A DNA stretch of 8,112 nucleotides from Phycisphaeraceae bacterium (GCA_029260695.1 JAJDCT010000455.1:1-8112); one strand, 5' to 3'. Shown: positions 1 through 6,943, counted from the first letter of the stretch. The notes: generated from the sequence alone by a model not told the origin. Program-made: numbers and translations.

Positions 1-731
1 ACACACACCGCGCTGGCACCGGTCCCGCAGGCCATCGTGATCCCGCTGCCACGCTCCCAGTGGCGTACTTTTACTTCGCTGGGCGACACAACCTCGACAA
101 AGTGGACATTCATCCGGCTGGGGAATGCCGGGTGATGCTCAAGAAGCGGGCCGATGCTTTCCAAGGCGATCAAGCCGAGGTCTTCTACGTAGATCGTCAC
201 ATGCGGGTTGCCTGTCGAGCAGAACGTGCCGATGAAGGTGGCTTCCGTCGGATCGATTTTGAAGCTGAAAGTCTGGGGCTGCTCGGTCGCCGTCAACCTG
301 CTCACGTCGATTGGAATCTGCGCCGGGTCCAGCTTTGGCTCGCCCATATCGACGGTGACACAATCGACCTTGCCCCCATCGTCGAGTGTATAGTCCAGCG
401 TCAGCACGCCGTTGCCGGTCTGGATATTCATCGGGTTAGCGGTTACGGCACCGCTGTCGTGTGCGAGTTTACAAACACACCGGATGCCGTTGCCGCACAT
501 CTCACCTTCGGACCCGTCGATATTAAACATCCGCATCCGGCAGTGCGCATCCACGCCGTCCTCAGCCGGCAGCAGCAGGATCAGCCCGTCGCCGCCGACG
601 CCGAAGTGTCGGTCTGATATACGCATGGACAAAGCAGCGGGATCGTCAGTGGCTACCCGGCGATCCTCGGGGTCAAAGCCGTTGACGTAGACGTAGTCGT
701 TGCCCAGGCCGTGCATCTTGGTGAAGCGCAT
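1..731 (-). CDS. dapF: Diaminopimelate epimerase DapF (3' end cut off by window edge)
   Basis: DapF interconverts LL- and meso-diaminopimelate in the cytoplasm, the step before lysine and the source of the peptidoglycan cross-linking residue. The visible part is 243 codons of a protein usually about 270-290 residues long. It opens with MRFTKMHGLGNDYVYV, the standard family N-terminus, which fixes the ATG at 731. Next come RHFGVGGDG (residues 41-49) and MFNIDGSEGEMCGNGIRC (68-85) with the first catalytic cysteine at Cys79. STGNPHV (172-178) follows, and then ERGSGITMACGTGASA (226-241) with the second catalytic cysteine at Cys235. Both halves of the two-base, PLP-independent racemisation site are therefore present, and only the last 30 or so residues are missing. 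No Shine-Dalgarno site is seen ahead of the ATG. It lies 102 bases downstream of the M48 gene on the same strand and may be read from its own promoter there. The identification is secure. Confidence 0.97.
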   Translation of the reverse strand, partial: MRFTKMHGLGNDYVYVNGFDPEDRRVATDDPAALSMRISDRHFGVGGDGLILLLPAEDGVDAHCRMRMFNIDGSEGEMCGNGIRCVCKLAHDSGAVTANPMNIQTGNGVLTLDYTLDDGGKVDCVTVDMGEPKLDPAQIPIDVSRLTATEQPQTFSFKIDPTEATFIGTFCSTGNPHVTIYVEDLGLIALESIGPLLEHHPAFPSRMNVHFVEVVSPSEVKVRHWERGSGITMACGTGASAVC

Positions 732-752
732 GATCGTGTCCGTGTCAGTGTG

Positions 753-765
753 CGGGGCATCCCCG
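753..765 (-). other. Short GC hairpin in the dapF leader
   Basis: The sequence CGGGGATGCCCCG can fold into a 5-bp all-GC stem with a three-base loop. It would lie at the very 5' end of the dapF transcript if transcription starts near 767, about 21 bases ahead of the start codon. It could protect the 5' end or be chance in GC-rich DNA. There is no T-tract, so it is not a terminator. Confidence 0.25.
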
Positions 766-773
766 GGGTTGAG

Positions 774-779
774 ATTATA
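774..779 (-). promoter_or_regulatory. Candidate -10 box of a dapF promoter
   Basis: The minus strand reads TATAAT exactly, in the 102-base gap between the M48 stop and the dapF start. A start of transcription near 767 would give a leader of about 36 bases. No good TTGACA-like -35 hexamer sits 16-18 bases upstream, so the promoter rests on the -10 match alone. It would let dapF be transcribed apart from the genes upstream. Confidence 0.45.
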
Positions 780-833
780 CGAACAGAGGATGCCTTGCGT
801 TGCCCGGGCATGCCGTCGACGTCGGGGTTGGGT

Positions 834-2339
834 TCAACTCAGCCAGGATTGTAACACCGCAATGGCCACCACCGCCGTCACGGACAGGCCGTTGACCCAC
901 CGCATCTGCCGGTCAATCGCAAGCCGGTGGATCGATCCACCCACCAGCGAGCGGAGGTAATCCTGCCGCCATTGGATGGACCCGTGCCGCCAACTGTGCC
1001 TGTCCGCCCGGATATGGTTCAGGTCCGCCACATGCCGAAGCGCATCGATCATCGTCTGGGCATCTCTGAGTTCTACGGCATCGCCGCCGCGCTCCCGAAC
1101 GAGGTGGGCCACCGCGAAGCTGTCGGCCTGTCGTTCGGTCCGCCGGGATACCCAACCAAAACCAACCGCCCAAACCGCCGCCGCCACGGCCAGCGTGGCG
1201 AAAAGCATCGCCTGCGGGGAATCAAGCCACGACACACCCGACACACCCGGTCCCCCAAAGCCCGCGGACACCACACCCACCCCGTCTGCCGTCACGGTCA
1301 ACACCTGTTGTGATGACTCAAACCGTATGCCGTGACTGTCAAGCACCACGATCGCCGCTGTTTCTACCACACCCATCAGCGCGACCGCAGACACCAGCAG
1401 CCAGACCATGTGCCGTTTGCGCACATGGGCCAACTCGTGCGCCATCACCGCCTCGAGGTGTGGCCCAGGCATCTGTTGCAAGAGCGCATCGGTGATCAGG
1501 ATAAAACGCAACGGGCCGATCAGTCCCATCACCGCCGCGTTGATCATCCCGCCGTACGTCCGCCACAGCAGCAGCTCACGCACTCGCACGCGGTGGGTCT
1601 TGCACATGGCCAGCAGGTGACTGCGGGTGTCGCCTTCGGGTAACGGTACGGTGTCCCAGATCAGCCGGATCATCAGTGGGGCAAACAGGAAGATCGCTAC
1701 GAACCCCCCGAGCGTCCACCACGCTTGCGTGTCGGGTGAAACCCAGGCCCACCCTTGCATGTCGGCCAGCTTCACCGTCTCCGACCACGCGATCACAAAC
1801 AACAATGGGACCAGGATCAACGCCACCTGGTAGCGGTACTGCGACCACACATACTGCCACCGGGTCCAACTCGGATACACCGGCAGCCCTTGGTCGAACC
1901 GGCGCATCATCGCCGCTTCGCGCAGCCGCCGGTCGATCGGGTAATACGCCCACCACCCAAGGCCCCACAACGCTAACACCGGGAACAAGACCAACACCTC
2001 ATCCAACACGATCGGGTGTGTGATGCCGGTCAGTGTCCCTATTCCAACTCGGACCCAGACGAGCAGGCCAAAATGTAAATCCGCTGCGAACAGCACGACC
2101 CCCGCTATTTGCAACACACCGCTGAGCCTTTCGAGTCGTCGTAAGCGTCCGGCCGCTCCGCCCAACGCCAGACTCCGATGGGTCGACCTACACACAAGCG
2201 CGTAGCCGCCGGCAAGCACCAACTTAGGCACCACCACCCACAGCAGCAACAACTGCCACGCATACCCCCCCGACACCAAAGAGGGGGCCTGGTCGTGGAT
2301 GAAAAGACACAGCATCAAGGCAATGATTAATAGCTGCAT
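834..2339 (-). CDS. Multi-spanning M48-family zinc metalloprotease
   Basis: This 501-residue protein is a predicted integral-membrane peptidase of the M48 (Ste24/HtpX) type, which cleaves membrane or membrane-associated proteins. The zinc site is visible: HELAH at residues 301-305 within AVMAHELAHVRKRH gives two His ligands and the catalytic Glu302. ERQAD at 402-406 supplies the third ligand, Glu402, about 100 residues later, as the family requires. The M56 (BlaR1) family has a similar HExxH, but the ExxAD form of the second motif favours M48. Hydrophobic segments lie near residues 26-50, 75-97, 115-132, 172-187, 208-226, 312-332, 375-397 and 484-500. The N-terminal 230 residues are therefore mostly membrane and match no substrate-binding domain I know. 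The ATG at 2339 is 14 bases after the upstream stop with no clear Shine-Dalgarno site, so translation is probably coupled to that gene. The substrate cannot be told from sequence. Confidence 0.9.
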   Translation of the reverse strand: MQLLIIALMLCLFIHDQAPSLVSGGYAWQLLLLWVVVPKLVLAGGYALVCRSTHRSLALGGAAGRLRRLERLSGVLQIAGVVLFAADLHFGLLVWVRVGIGTLTGITHPIVLDEVLVLFPVLALWGLGWWAYYPIDRRLREAAMMRRFDQGLPVYPSWTRWQYVWSQYRYQVALILVPLLFVIAWSETVKLADMQGWAWVSPDTQAWWTLGGFVAIFLFAPLMIRLIWDTVPLPEGDTRSHLLAMCKTHRVRVRELLLWRTYGGMINAAVMGLIGPLRFILITDALLQQMPGPHLEAVMAHELAHVRKRHMVWLLVSAVALMGVVETAAIVVLDSHGIRFESSQQVLTVTADGVGVVSAGFGGPGVSGVSWLDSPQAMLFATLAVAAAVWAVGFGWVSRRTERQADSFAVAHLVRERGGDAVELRDAQTMIDALRHVADLNHIRADRHSWRHGSIQWRQDYLRSLVGGSIHRLAIDRQMRWVNGLSVTAVVAIAVLQSWLS

Positions 2340-2353
2340 AACGGTAGCATCGA

Positions 2354-3352
2354 TCAGTAAAGCCGGCGCTTCTCTTCCTGGGTCAATGCCTCGGCGGCGC
2401 GGCCCGCTTCTGCCAGCACGGGGTCATCACTTTCCATCGCCAACCGGATAGCGTTCTGTATGGCTCTACGGTTGCCCCGGCCGACAGGTCCGTGCTTGTG
2501 GATCCCAAGCCGCAGCGTCGCCTCGATACGGAACATCCGATCGCCGTCGTTTAGGGCGATGTTCACCAGGTCGCCGATCGGGGGTTCGATGCCCATGACT
2601 ACCTCTAGTTTCGGCTGCCAGTGACGCCGGATCTGATTGATCGCTTGCGACCAGGCCCGCAACGCTTCGCCGTCCGCCCCAGGTGAGATCGTCCCCTCAG
2701 TGTCCCCGGGGGCAGCGGTGACTCCGGGGGTTCCGGGGTTATCAGCCGACATCTCGTACAACATTGAGCCCGCCGACTCCATCATGTCCAGCCCGATGAC
2801 CCGGTTGTAAAGACGCACGTTGCCCTCAAACATACGCCGGCCAAACACCCAGACGGCCAACGCCAACTCACGCGCACCCTCGGGGTCGCCGTGGGTATAC
2901 CGATACGCCACCTGATTAATGGCCAGCTCGTAGATCGCCTCGACCGCGTCCTGAAAGTCTGGCTCCGCGCCGATCTCGACGGGGATGTGCCGGTCCATGA
3001 ACCCAGCTTCAACGTGCCCGGCATCTGCTGCTTCGGCTAGCAACCCGCAAAGACCCGCGACCAGCTCGTCGTGTTCACGGGTCTTCGGCAGTGCGCCACG
3101 CTGCTGGGCATACAGAGAAATCGCTCGCTCATAGAAGGCTGCCGCATCGCCCCGCGGATCGCCGGGCATGGATAACACGCGCAAACCCCCGGGCACCCCC
3201 GGCGCCCCCGGTTCTTCCAGAAGCTGCTGCACCATCAGGCCATCCGCATCGGTCAACGTCGTCGGCGCGTCCGCCTGCCCAATGAGGCTGTAAGCCGCCG
3301 CCGCGAGTATCAAGACACCGACTGCGATCAAGATGACATGACTCGATTTCAC
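2354..3352 (-). CDS. Membrane-anchored hypothetical protein with Pro/Gly-rich segments
   Basis: I do not recognise this 332-residue protein. A single hydrophobic segment at residues 5-25 with Lys2 ahead of it looks like a signal anchor, with the rest outside the cytoplasm; there is no lipobox cysteine. A Pro/Gly-rich linker (about 47-66, including PGAPGVPGG) leads into a mainly helical, charged region at 70-200. A second Pro/Gly-rich stretch follows (206-226), then a helical C-terminus (258-325) whose pattern, such as DDPVLAEAGRAAEAL, faintly recalls HEAT-type repeats. The start is GTG at 3352: an in-frame TGA at 3374-3376 lies only eight codons upstream, no ATG lies between, and AAGGA at 3364-3368 is a plausible if distant ribosome binding site. 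It sits 62 bases after larC and 14 bases before the M48 gene, so it may be a partner or substrate handler for that protease; this is inference from position only. Confidence 0.75.
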   Translation of the reverse strand: MKSSHVILIAVGVLILAAAAYSLIGQADAPTTLTDADGLMVQQLLEEPGAPGVPGGLRVLSMPGDPRGDAAAFYERAISLYAQQRGALPKTREHDELVAGLCGLLAEAADAGHVEAGFMDRHIPVEIGAEPDFQDAVEAIYELAINQVAYRYTHGDPEGARELALAVWVFGRRMFEGNVRLYNRVIGLDMMESAGSMLYEMSADNPGTPGVTAAPGDTEGTISPGADGEALRAWSQAINQIRRHWQPKLEVVMGIEPPIGDLVNIALNDGDRMFRIEATLRLGIHKHGPVGRGNRRAIQNAIRLAMESDDPVLAEAGRAAEALTQEEKRRLY

Positions 3353-3414
3353 GGCGTGGTAGTTCCTTGTGATTCATGCATCCTGTTGCGGCCCCATGCG
3401 TTCCCGCCTCGGCA

Positions 3415-4242
3415 TCAGGTGTTCTGGGTAGCAGACACCGGGGGGGGCACCGGGGGCGATATCGACGAGGGCCCGGGTGTCTGCCTGCCTGGGGTCGTGA
3501 TCTCACCGATCATCAGTCTCAACAGGTTAGGGACATCCGGGTCTTCCCTGTCTCCCGCGCCGTACCCGACGCCTTGCAGAGTCATCGCCGGCGGTGCGCC
3601 AAAAGTTTCACACAACGCCGCCACGATCGCCGTTCCGGTCGGTGTGACCAATTCGCCTTTGCGGTCCACACCAACGGTTGCCAGGCCTCGCATCAGGTAC
3701 GCTGTTGCCGGCGCGGGCACCGGCATCACGCCGTGGTCGCATTTCACAAACCCACGGGAGATCGGCAAGGCCCCACAAGACAACGTGTCCACCCCAAGCA
3801 ACTCCAGCGCCACCGCCGAACCGAGCATGTCGATGATTGAATCCACCGCGCCGACCTCGGGGACGTGGACCTTTTCGACCGGCATCCCGTGGACCTTCGC
3901 CTCAGCTTCCGCCAGCACGGTTGTCACACGCCGGGCCCGATCCTTGGCACGGTCTGATGTATCGAGCTGGTCGATCATCGCCAGGATGTCCCGGTAGTGC
4001 GTGTGATGGTGATGTGAATGTCCATGAGCGTGTTGGTCCAGATCGGTTTGGACCTTCAAGTCCACCGCCCCGATCCCGTGGCGCTGAACCCGCTGGGTCG
4101 TGACCCGGTACGGCTTCTCGACGCCAACCGGCTCCAGGGCTTTTAGGACCTCATCGAGGGGAGCCCCAAGGTCAATCGCGGCCCCCAGGAACATGTCGCC
4201 TGCGATCCCGCTGAACGGGTCAATGTGTAGGTGTGTCGTCAT
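3415..4242 (-). CDS. larC: LarC-type nickel-pincer cofactor protein, LarC1 domain only
   Basis: LarC inserts nickel into the pyridinium dithiocarboxylate mononucleotide made by LarB and LarE, giving the nickel-pincer cofactor of lactate racemase LarA and relatives; it acts in the cytoplasm. This 275-residue protein shows the family marks in order. These are FSGIAGDMFLGA (residues 10-21), a His-rich loop HAHGHSHHHHTH (71-82), HVPEVGAVDSIIDMLG (126-141), ELVTPTGTAIVAAL (197-210) and GYGAGDREDPDVPNLLR (226-242). Full LarC proteins run to about 400 residues, with a C-terminal LarC2 domain that binds CTP. Here the homology stops at the usual domain boundary and is replaced by a 26-residue Pro/Ser/Thr-rich tail. 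The ATG at 4242 gives the standard N-terminus; an ATG at 4359 would add 39 residues with no family match. No larA, larB or larE is in the window. Family membership is sure, but full activity without LarC2 is not. Confidence 0.9.
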   Translation of the reverse strand: MTTHLHIDPFSGIAGDMFLGAAIDLGAPLDEVLKALEPVGVEKPYRVTTQRVQRHGIGAVDLKVQTDLDQHAHGHSHHHHTHYRDILAMIDQLDTSDRAKDRARRVTTVLAEAEAKVHGMPVEKVHVPEVGAVDSIIDMLGSAVALELLGVDTLSCGALPISRGFVKCDHGVMPVPAPATAYLMRGLATVGVDRKGELVTPTGTAIVAALCETFGAPPAMTLQGVGYGAGDREDPDVPNLLRLMIGEITTPGRQTPGPSSISPPVPPPVSATQNT

Positions 4243-4324
4243 ATCCGGGCATGATAGCCCCCACGGTGACCCACCTCCACGATCCGGTAACTCCAATCTC
4301 AGGCAAAGGTTCCCATACCCCCGG

Positions 4325-4330
4325 ATTATG
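4325..4330 (-). promoter_or_regulatory. Weak -10 candidate for larC
   Basis: The minus strand reads CATAAT, five of six bases matching the -10 consensus, about 83 bases ahead of the larC start codon. No -35 match is found at 16-18 bases, so this is a guess based on one hexamer. Confidence 0.2.
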
Positions 4331-4336
4331 TAGCCC

Positions 4337-4355
4337 ATCGGCCCAATTGGCCGAT
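4337..4355. repeat. Perfect 19-base inverted repeat, possible operator
   Basis: The arms ATCGGCC and GGCCGAT are exact reverse complements around a five-base CAATT centre. The centre of the repeat is about 83 bases from the sppA start and 104 from the larC start, in the shared upstream region. The size and symmetry suit a dimeric helix-turn-helix regulator acting on one or both units. It has no T-tract and is not placed to terminate either gene. Confidence 0.45.
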
Positions 4356-4417
4356 CCACGGTCGAGGCTACGCGTATGTTATGTGTGTCAGCCCCATCCG
4401 ATACGAATCATCAGCCC

Positions 4418-4421
4418 GAGG
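4418..4421 (+). promoter_or_regulatory. Shine-Dalgarno site that sets the sppA start
   Basis: GAGG lies seven bases ahead of the ATG at 4429. The in-frame ATG at 4381 has no such site and would add 16 residues with no family match, so the start at 4429 is preferred. Confidence 0.6.
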
Positions 4422-4428
4422 TTTTCTT

Positions 4429-5535
4429 ATGAGCGATCAGCCAGAATCCCCCCAATCCCAAGGCCGTCCACCGGTGGACCCGTCGTTCTCGGCACCGCCG
4501 CCACCGCCACCACCGGTGCAGGGATACTCACAGCCATACTACGGCCCGCCACCCAAGGCTTCTGGCGGTGTGGCGAGCAAGGTAGCCACCTCGCTGATCA
4601 CCACGATCTTCGTGTCTTCAATCGTCATGAACATCTACTTCGTGGTGATCTTCTCCCAGAGTGTGTCGCTGGGGCCGATTACCGAGCAGACGCACCAGGA
4701 AGGCGAGACAGTCGAGCGGATCGCGATCCTCCCCGTGATCGGTGTGATCAACGACGACACGGCGGTGTTTGTCCGCCAGGCGATGGACGCGCTGAATGAG
4801 GACCCCCCAGCCGCACTGGTGTTGCGCGTGAACTCCGGCGGCGGGTCGGTCGGGGCATCCGATCGGATCTGGCACTACATCAGCACATTCCGCGAGGCCC
4901 ACCCGGATATTAAGATCATCGCGAGCTACGGCTCGTATGCCGCCAGCGGCGGGTACTACGTCTCTGCGATGGCCGACGAGATCTACGCGGAAAACACCTG
5001 CGTGACCGGGAGCATCGGCGTGATGGGGCAGTTGTTCACCGTCGAAGGGCTGCTCGATAAGATCGGTATCGAGCCGATCACCATGGTCGCGACAAACTCG
5101 CCAAACAAGGACCGGGCCAACGACATCACCCGTGCGTGGACCGAAGAGGACCGCGCGGTCGTGCAAGTGCTTCTGGATAGCGCACACGAGCGGTTTGTGG
5201 AGGTCGTCGCCGAGGGCCGATCGTCTGTGCTATCTGAGGAAGAGGTGCGACAGATCGCGACCGGTAAGATCTACACCGCTGCTGAAGCGCAGGAAGCCAA
5301 GCTGGTAGACGAGATCGGGTATCTCGACGATGCGATCATCAAGGCCGCGACACTCGCAGGCCTCCCCGCCGGTAAACAGCCCCGTGTCACGATACTGGGC
5401 CAACACCGCTCGGTCTTCGACACACTGCTCGGGGCGAAGCAGATGGAGTTGCCCGCTTTCTCCACCGAGCAGGCCCGCGCCTTGTTGACGGAGTTGGGCG
5501 TGCCCCGGCTGGACTACATGATGATGACACGCTGA
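4429..5535 (+). CDS. sppA: Membrane-anchored S49 serine protease, SppA type
   Basis: SppA-type S49 peptidases use a Ser/Lys dyad to degrade cleaved signal peptides and other membrane-associated peptides, usually as ring oligomers on the outer face of the cytoplasmic membrane. This 368-residue protein has a proline-rich N-terminus (residues 22-42, with a run of seven prolines). One transmembrane segment follows at about 53-76, then the protease domain. Visible motifs are VLRVNSGGGSVGASD (131-145), SYAASGGYYVSAMAD (169-183) with the nucleophile Ser173, and TGSIGVMG (193-200). Lys227 in NSPNKD (223-228) is the general base. A single S49 domain of this length is the short form found in Bacillus rather than the double-domain form of E. 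coli. The start follows from the GAGG site at 4418. It is the first gene of an apparent operon with the lipoprotein seven bases downstream, suggesting that the two proteins act together at the envelope. Confidence 0.95.
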   Translation: MSDQPESPQSQGRPPVDPSFSAPPPPPPPVQGYSQPYYGPPPKASGGVASKVATSLITTIFVSSIVMNIYFVVIFSQSVSLGPITEQTHQEGETVERIAILPVIGVINDDTAVFVRQAMDALNEDPPAALVLRVNSGGGSVGASDRIWHYISTFREAHPDIKIIASYGSYAASGGYYVSAMADEIYAENTCVTGSIGVMGQLFTVEGLLDKIGIEPITMVATNSPNKDRANDITRAWTEEDRAVVQVLLDSAHERFVEVVAEGRSSVLSEEEVRQIATGKIYTAAEAQEAKLVDEIGYLDDAIIKAATLAGLPAGKQPRVTILGQHRSVFDTLLGAKQMELPAFSTEQARALLTELGVPRLDYMMMTR

Positions 5536-5537
5536 GG
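5534..5537 (+). promoter_or_regulatory. Shine-Dalgarno site overlapping the sppA stop codon
   Basis: GAGG includes the last two bases of the sppA TGA stop and lies five bases ahead of the lipoprotein ATG at 5543. This arrangement supports that start and suggests that ribosomes finishing sppA reinitiate on the lipoprotein gene. Confidence 0.6.
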
Positions 5538-5542
5538 CTGCG

Positions 5543-6943
5543 ATGACACGCACCGTAGGGCGGTTCGTTTTGGTTGTGCTGGCGGTCGCGCTCACGGGCT
5601 GCGGGCCGACACCCGTTGACGATCCCGTAGTTTTCATCCTGGACCGGGACAAGGACCCGGCCCGGCGGCTCGCTGCGGCGAAGCAACTAGGCAAGCTGTC
5701 CGAGTCGTCCGACCCCAAGCGTGCCGTAACGGCGCTACATCGTGTTCTTTGGTCTGATAGCCAGCCGACCGACCTACGCCTGTGGTCGATGGGCCGGCTG
5801 ATCGAACACGACCCGGACGCTTTCTGGGTGATCGCACAACAACGCATCCGGGAGGTCGATCTTTGGCCCGTGCTGAAGCCGTTAATCGAAAGGTCGGCCA
5901 AGCGAGGTGACCCCGGCTTCACCGTGGCGCTTGTCCGCAGCTACACACGGGAATCCCAACTCTACCCCGACGATCAACGGCCAGAACGGGCCGCGATCGT
6001 TACGCTCAACCCCGGCATCTCTGTTGAGCAGGCGGTGTGGGGCGTACTTGTCAGCGGGGACGAATCCATCACCACCTCGGAGCGCATCGACGCCTGGACC
6101 CTGACTAACCGATTGGTGGGTCCCGGCCGTGCGCGGGCGCTGCTCTCGCAGGCACTTTCGGAGCACCCGCTGATCCTCGACCTCAAGTCGGCACACTGGT
6201 TGCAGGTGTTGCCGTCCAACCGTGAGACAGTGCTCTGGCTGATGCAGGTACGTGGTGAATCGGGTGGTGCCTATTGGAAGCGTGCTGAACAGTTGGCCGG
6301 TCGATTGACCGACTCGCAACACCAAGGCCTAGAGCTGCGCCACCTCCCGGCGTTGGTTCTGGCGGATGAATCGGACCTTCGACTGGACAAGCCGGCATTA
6401 CTGGCGCGTGTGCGGCGCCGATTGGCTTCGGTGAAGGCAACGACCCGCACCGAGCCTGGGATCGCGATGCAATTGCCATCGGAATCGTTGACCGACCACG
6501 CCGAATCGCTTTGTTTTGCTGATCTGCTCGCGATCGAGCTCTTAATGGATTCACTAACAGATCGGGCTACGGTGGCCTCGTTGTTCACCCAGGCGGATCG
6601 TGATCTGTCCGATACCACGACGGAACACGGCGGTGTGCTGGTAGATAAAGACGGACAAATCATCGCCATGCCTTTCCCCGCGTCACTCCGGGCTCACGAC
6701 GAAAAATTCTATTCATCCGACGCGCTGATCCGCCGGATGTATACCGGCCTGGCGCATTACCATTTCCACGCCCAGCAATACCCTAACGCTGCCTTCGCCG
6801 GCCCGGGCGCAGGTGATCTGGCGTTCGCCGATCGGCTACGCCCGACTGCGGTGGTGTTTACGTTTATCGACCATGACACACTCGGCGTGGACTACTACCA
6901 GCCCGGCGGTGTCGTCGTGGACTTAGGTACGATCAGGCGCTAA
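5543..6943 (+). CDS. Lipoprotein with helical-repeat-like body and a JAB/JAMM-like C-terminal domain
   Basis: The 466-residue product starts with a lipoprotein signal peptide: Arg3 and Arg7, a hydrophobic core (8-17), then the lipobox LTGC with the lipidated Cys20. It should be tethered to a membrane outside the cytoplasm. Residues 35-120 (such as DPARRLAAAKQLGKLSES) resemble HEAT-like helical repeats, and 120-350 is helical with no family I can name. The last hundred residues look like a JAB/JAMM metalloprotease fold. EHGGVLVDKDG (361-371) could be the strand with the active Glu361. HYHFHA (405-410) provides three histidines, and GPGAGDLAFAD (420-430) with Asp425 leads into the alternating strands TAVVFTFID and GGVVVDLG. 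The His-to-Asp spacing is longer than in classic JAMM, so activity is uncertain. A GAGG site at 5534-5537 overlaps the sppA stop, pointing to coupled translation. The coding and lipoprotein calls are firm; the JAMM reading is tentative. Confidence 0.85.
   Translation: MTRTVGRFVLVVLAVALTGCGPTPVDDPVVFILDRDKDPARRLAAAKQLGKLSESSDPKRAVTALHRVLWSDSQPTDLRLWSMGRLIEHDPDAFWVIAQQRIREVDLWPVLKPLIERSAKRGDPGFTVALVRSYTRESQLYPDDQRPERAAIVTLNPGISVEQAVWGVLVSGDESITTSERIDAWTLTNRLVGPGRARALLSQALSEHPLILDLKSAHWLQVLPSNRETVLWLMQVRGESGGAYWKRAEQLAGRLTDSQHQGLELRHLPALVLADESDLRLDKPALLARVRRRLASVKATTRTEPGIAMQLPSESLTDHAESLCFADLLAIELLMDSLTDRATVASLFTQADRDLSDTTTEHGGVLVDKDGQIIAMPFPASLRAHDEKFYSSDALIRRMYTGLAHYHFHAQQYPNAAFAGPGAGDLAFADRLRPTAVVFTFIDHDTLGVDYYQPGGVVVDLGTIRR

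Larger units (their letters stand above)
4243..4428. promoter_or_regulatory. Divergent larC / sppA promoter region
   Basis: This 186-base non-coding stretch must carry the start signals of two oppositely directed transcription units. I see only weak promoter candidates: CATAAT toward larC (listed separately) and TATGTT at 4375-4380 toward sppA, both without a convincing -35 box. Its clearest element is the perfect inverted repeat at 4337-4355, between those two sites. No small gene or RNA fold is apparent. Confidence 0.55.

Noticed and set aside
60..617. Plus-strand open frame of 185 codons
   Set aside because: It is antisense to dapF, whose minus-strand product has both catalytic cysteine motifs; the plus-strand product has no recognisable features.
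3129..3506. Overlapping minus-strand frame as a frameshifted LarC2
   Set aside because: It is open for 125 codons but shows no LarC2 motif and mostly overlaps the start of the next gene; high GC content explains the lack of stops.
4243..4359. N-terminal extension of LarC by 39 residues from an ATG at 4359
   Set aside because: The family begins right before the FSGIAGDM motif, as with the ATG at 4242; the extra residues match nothing and would cover the inverted repeat and the likely promoter.
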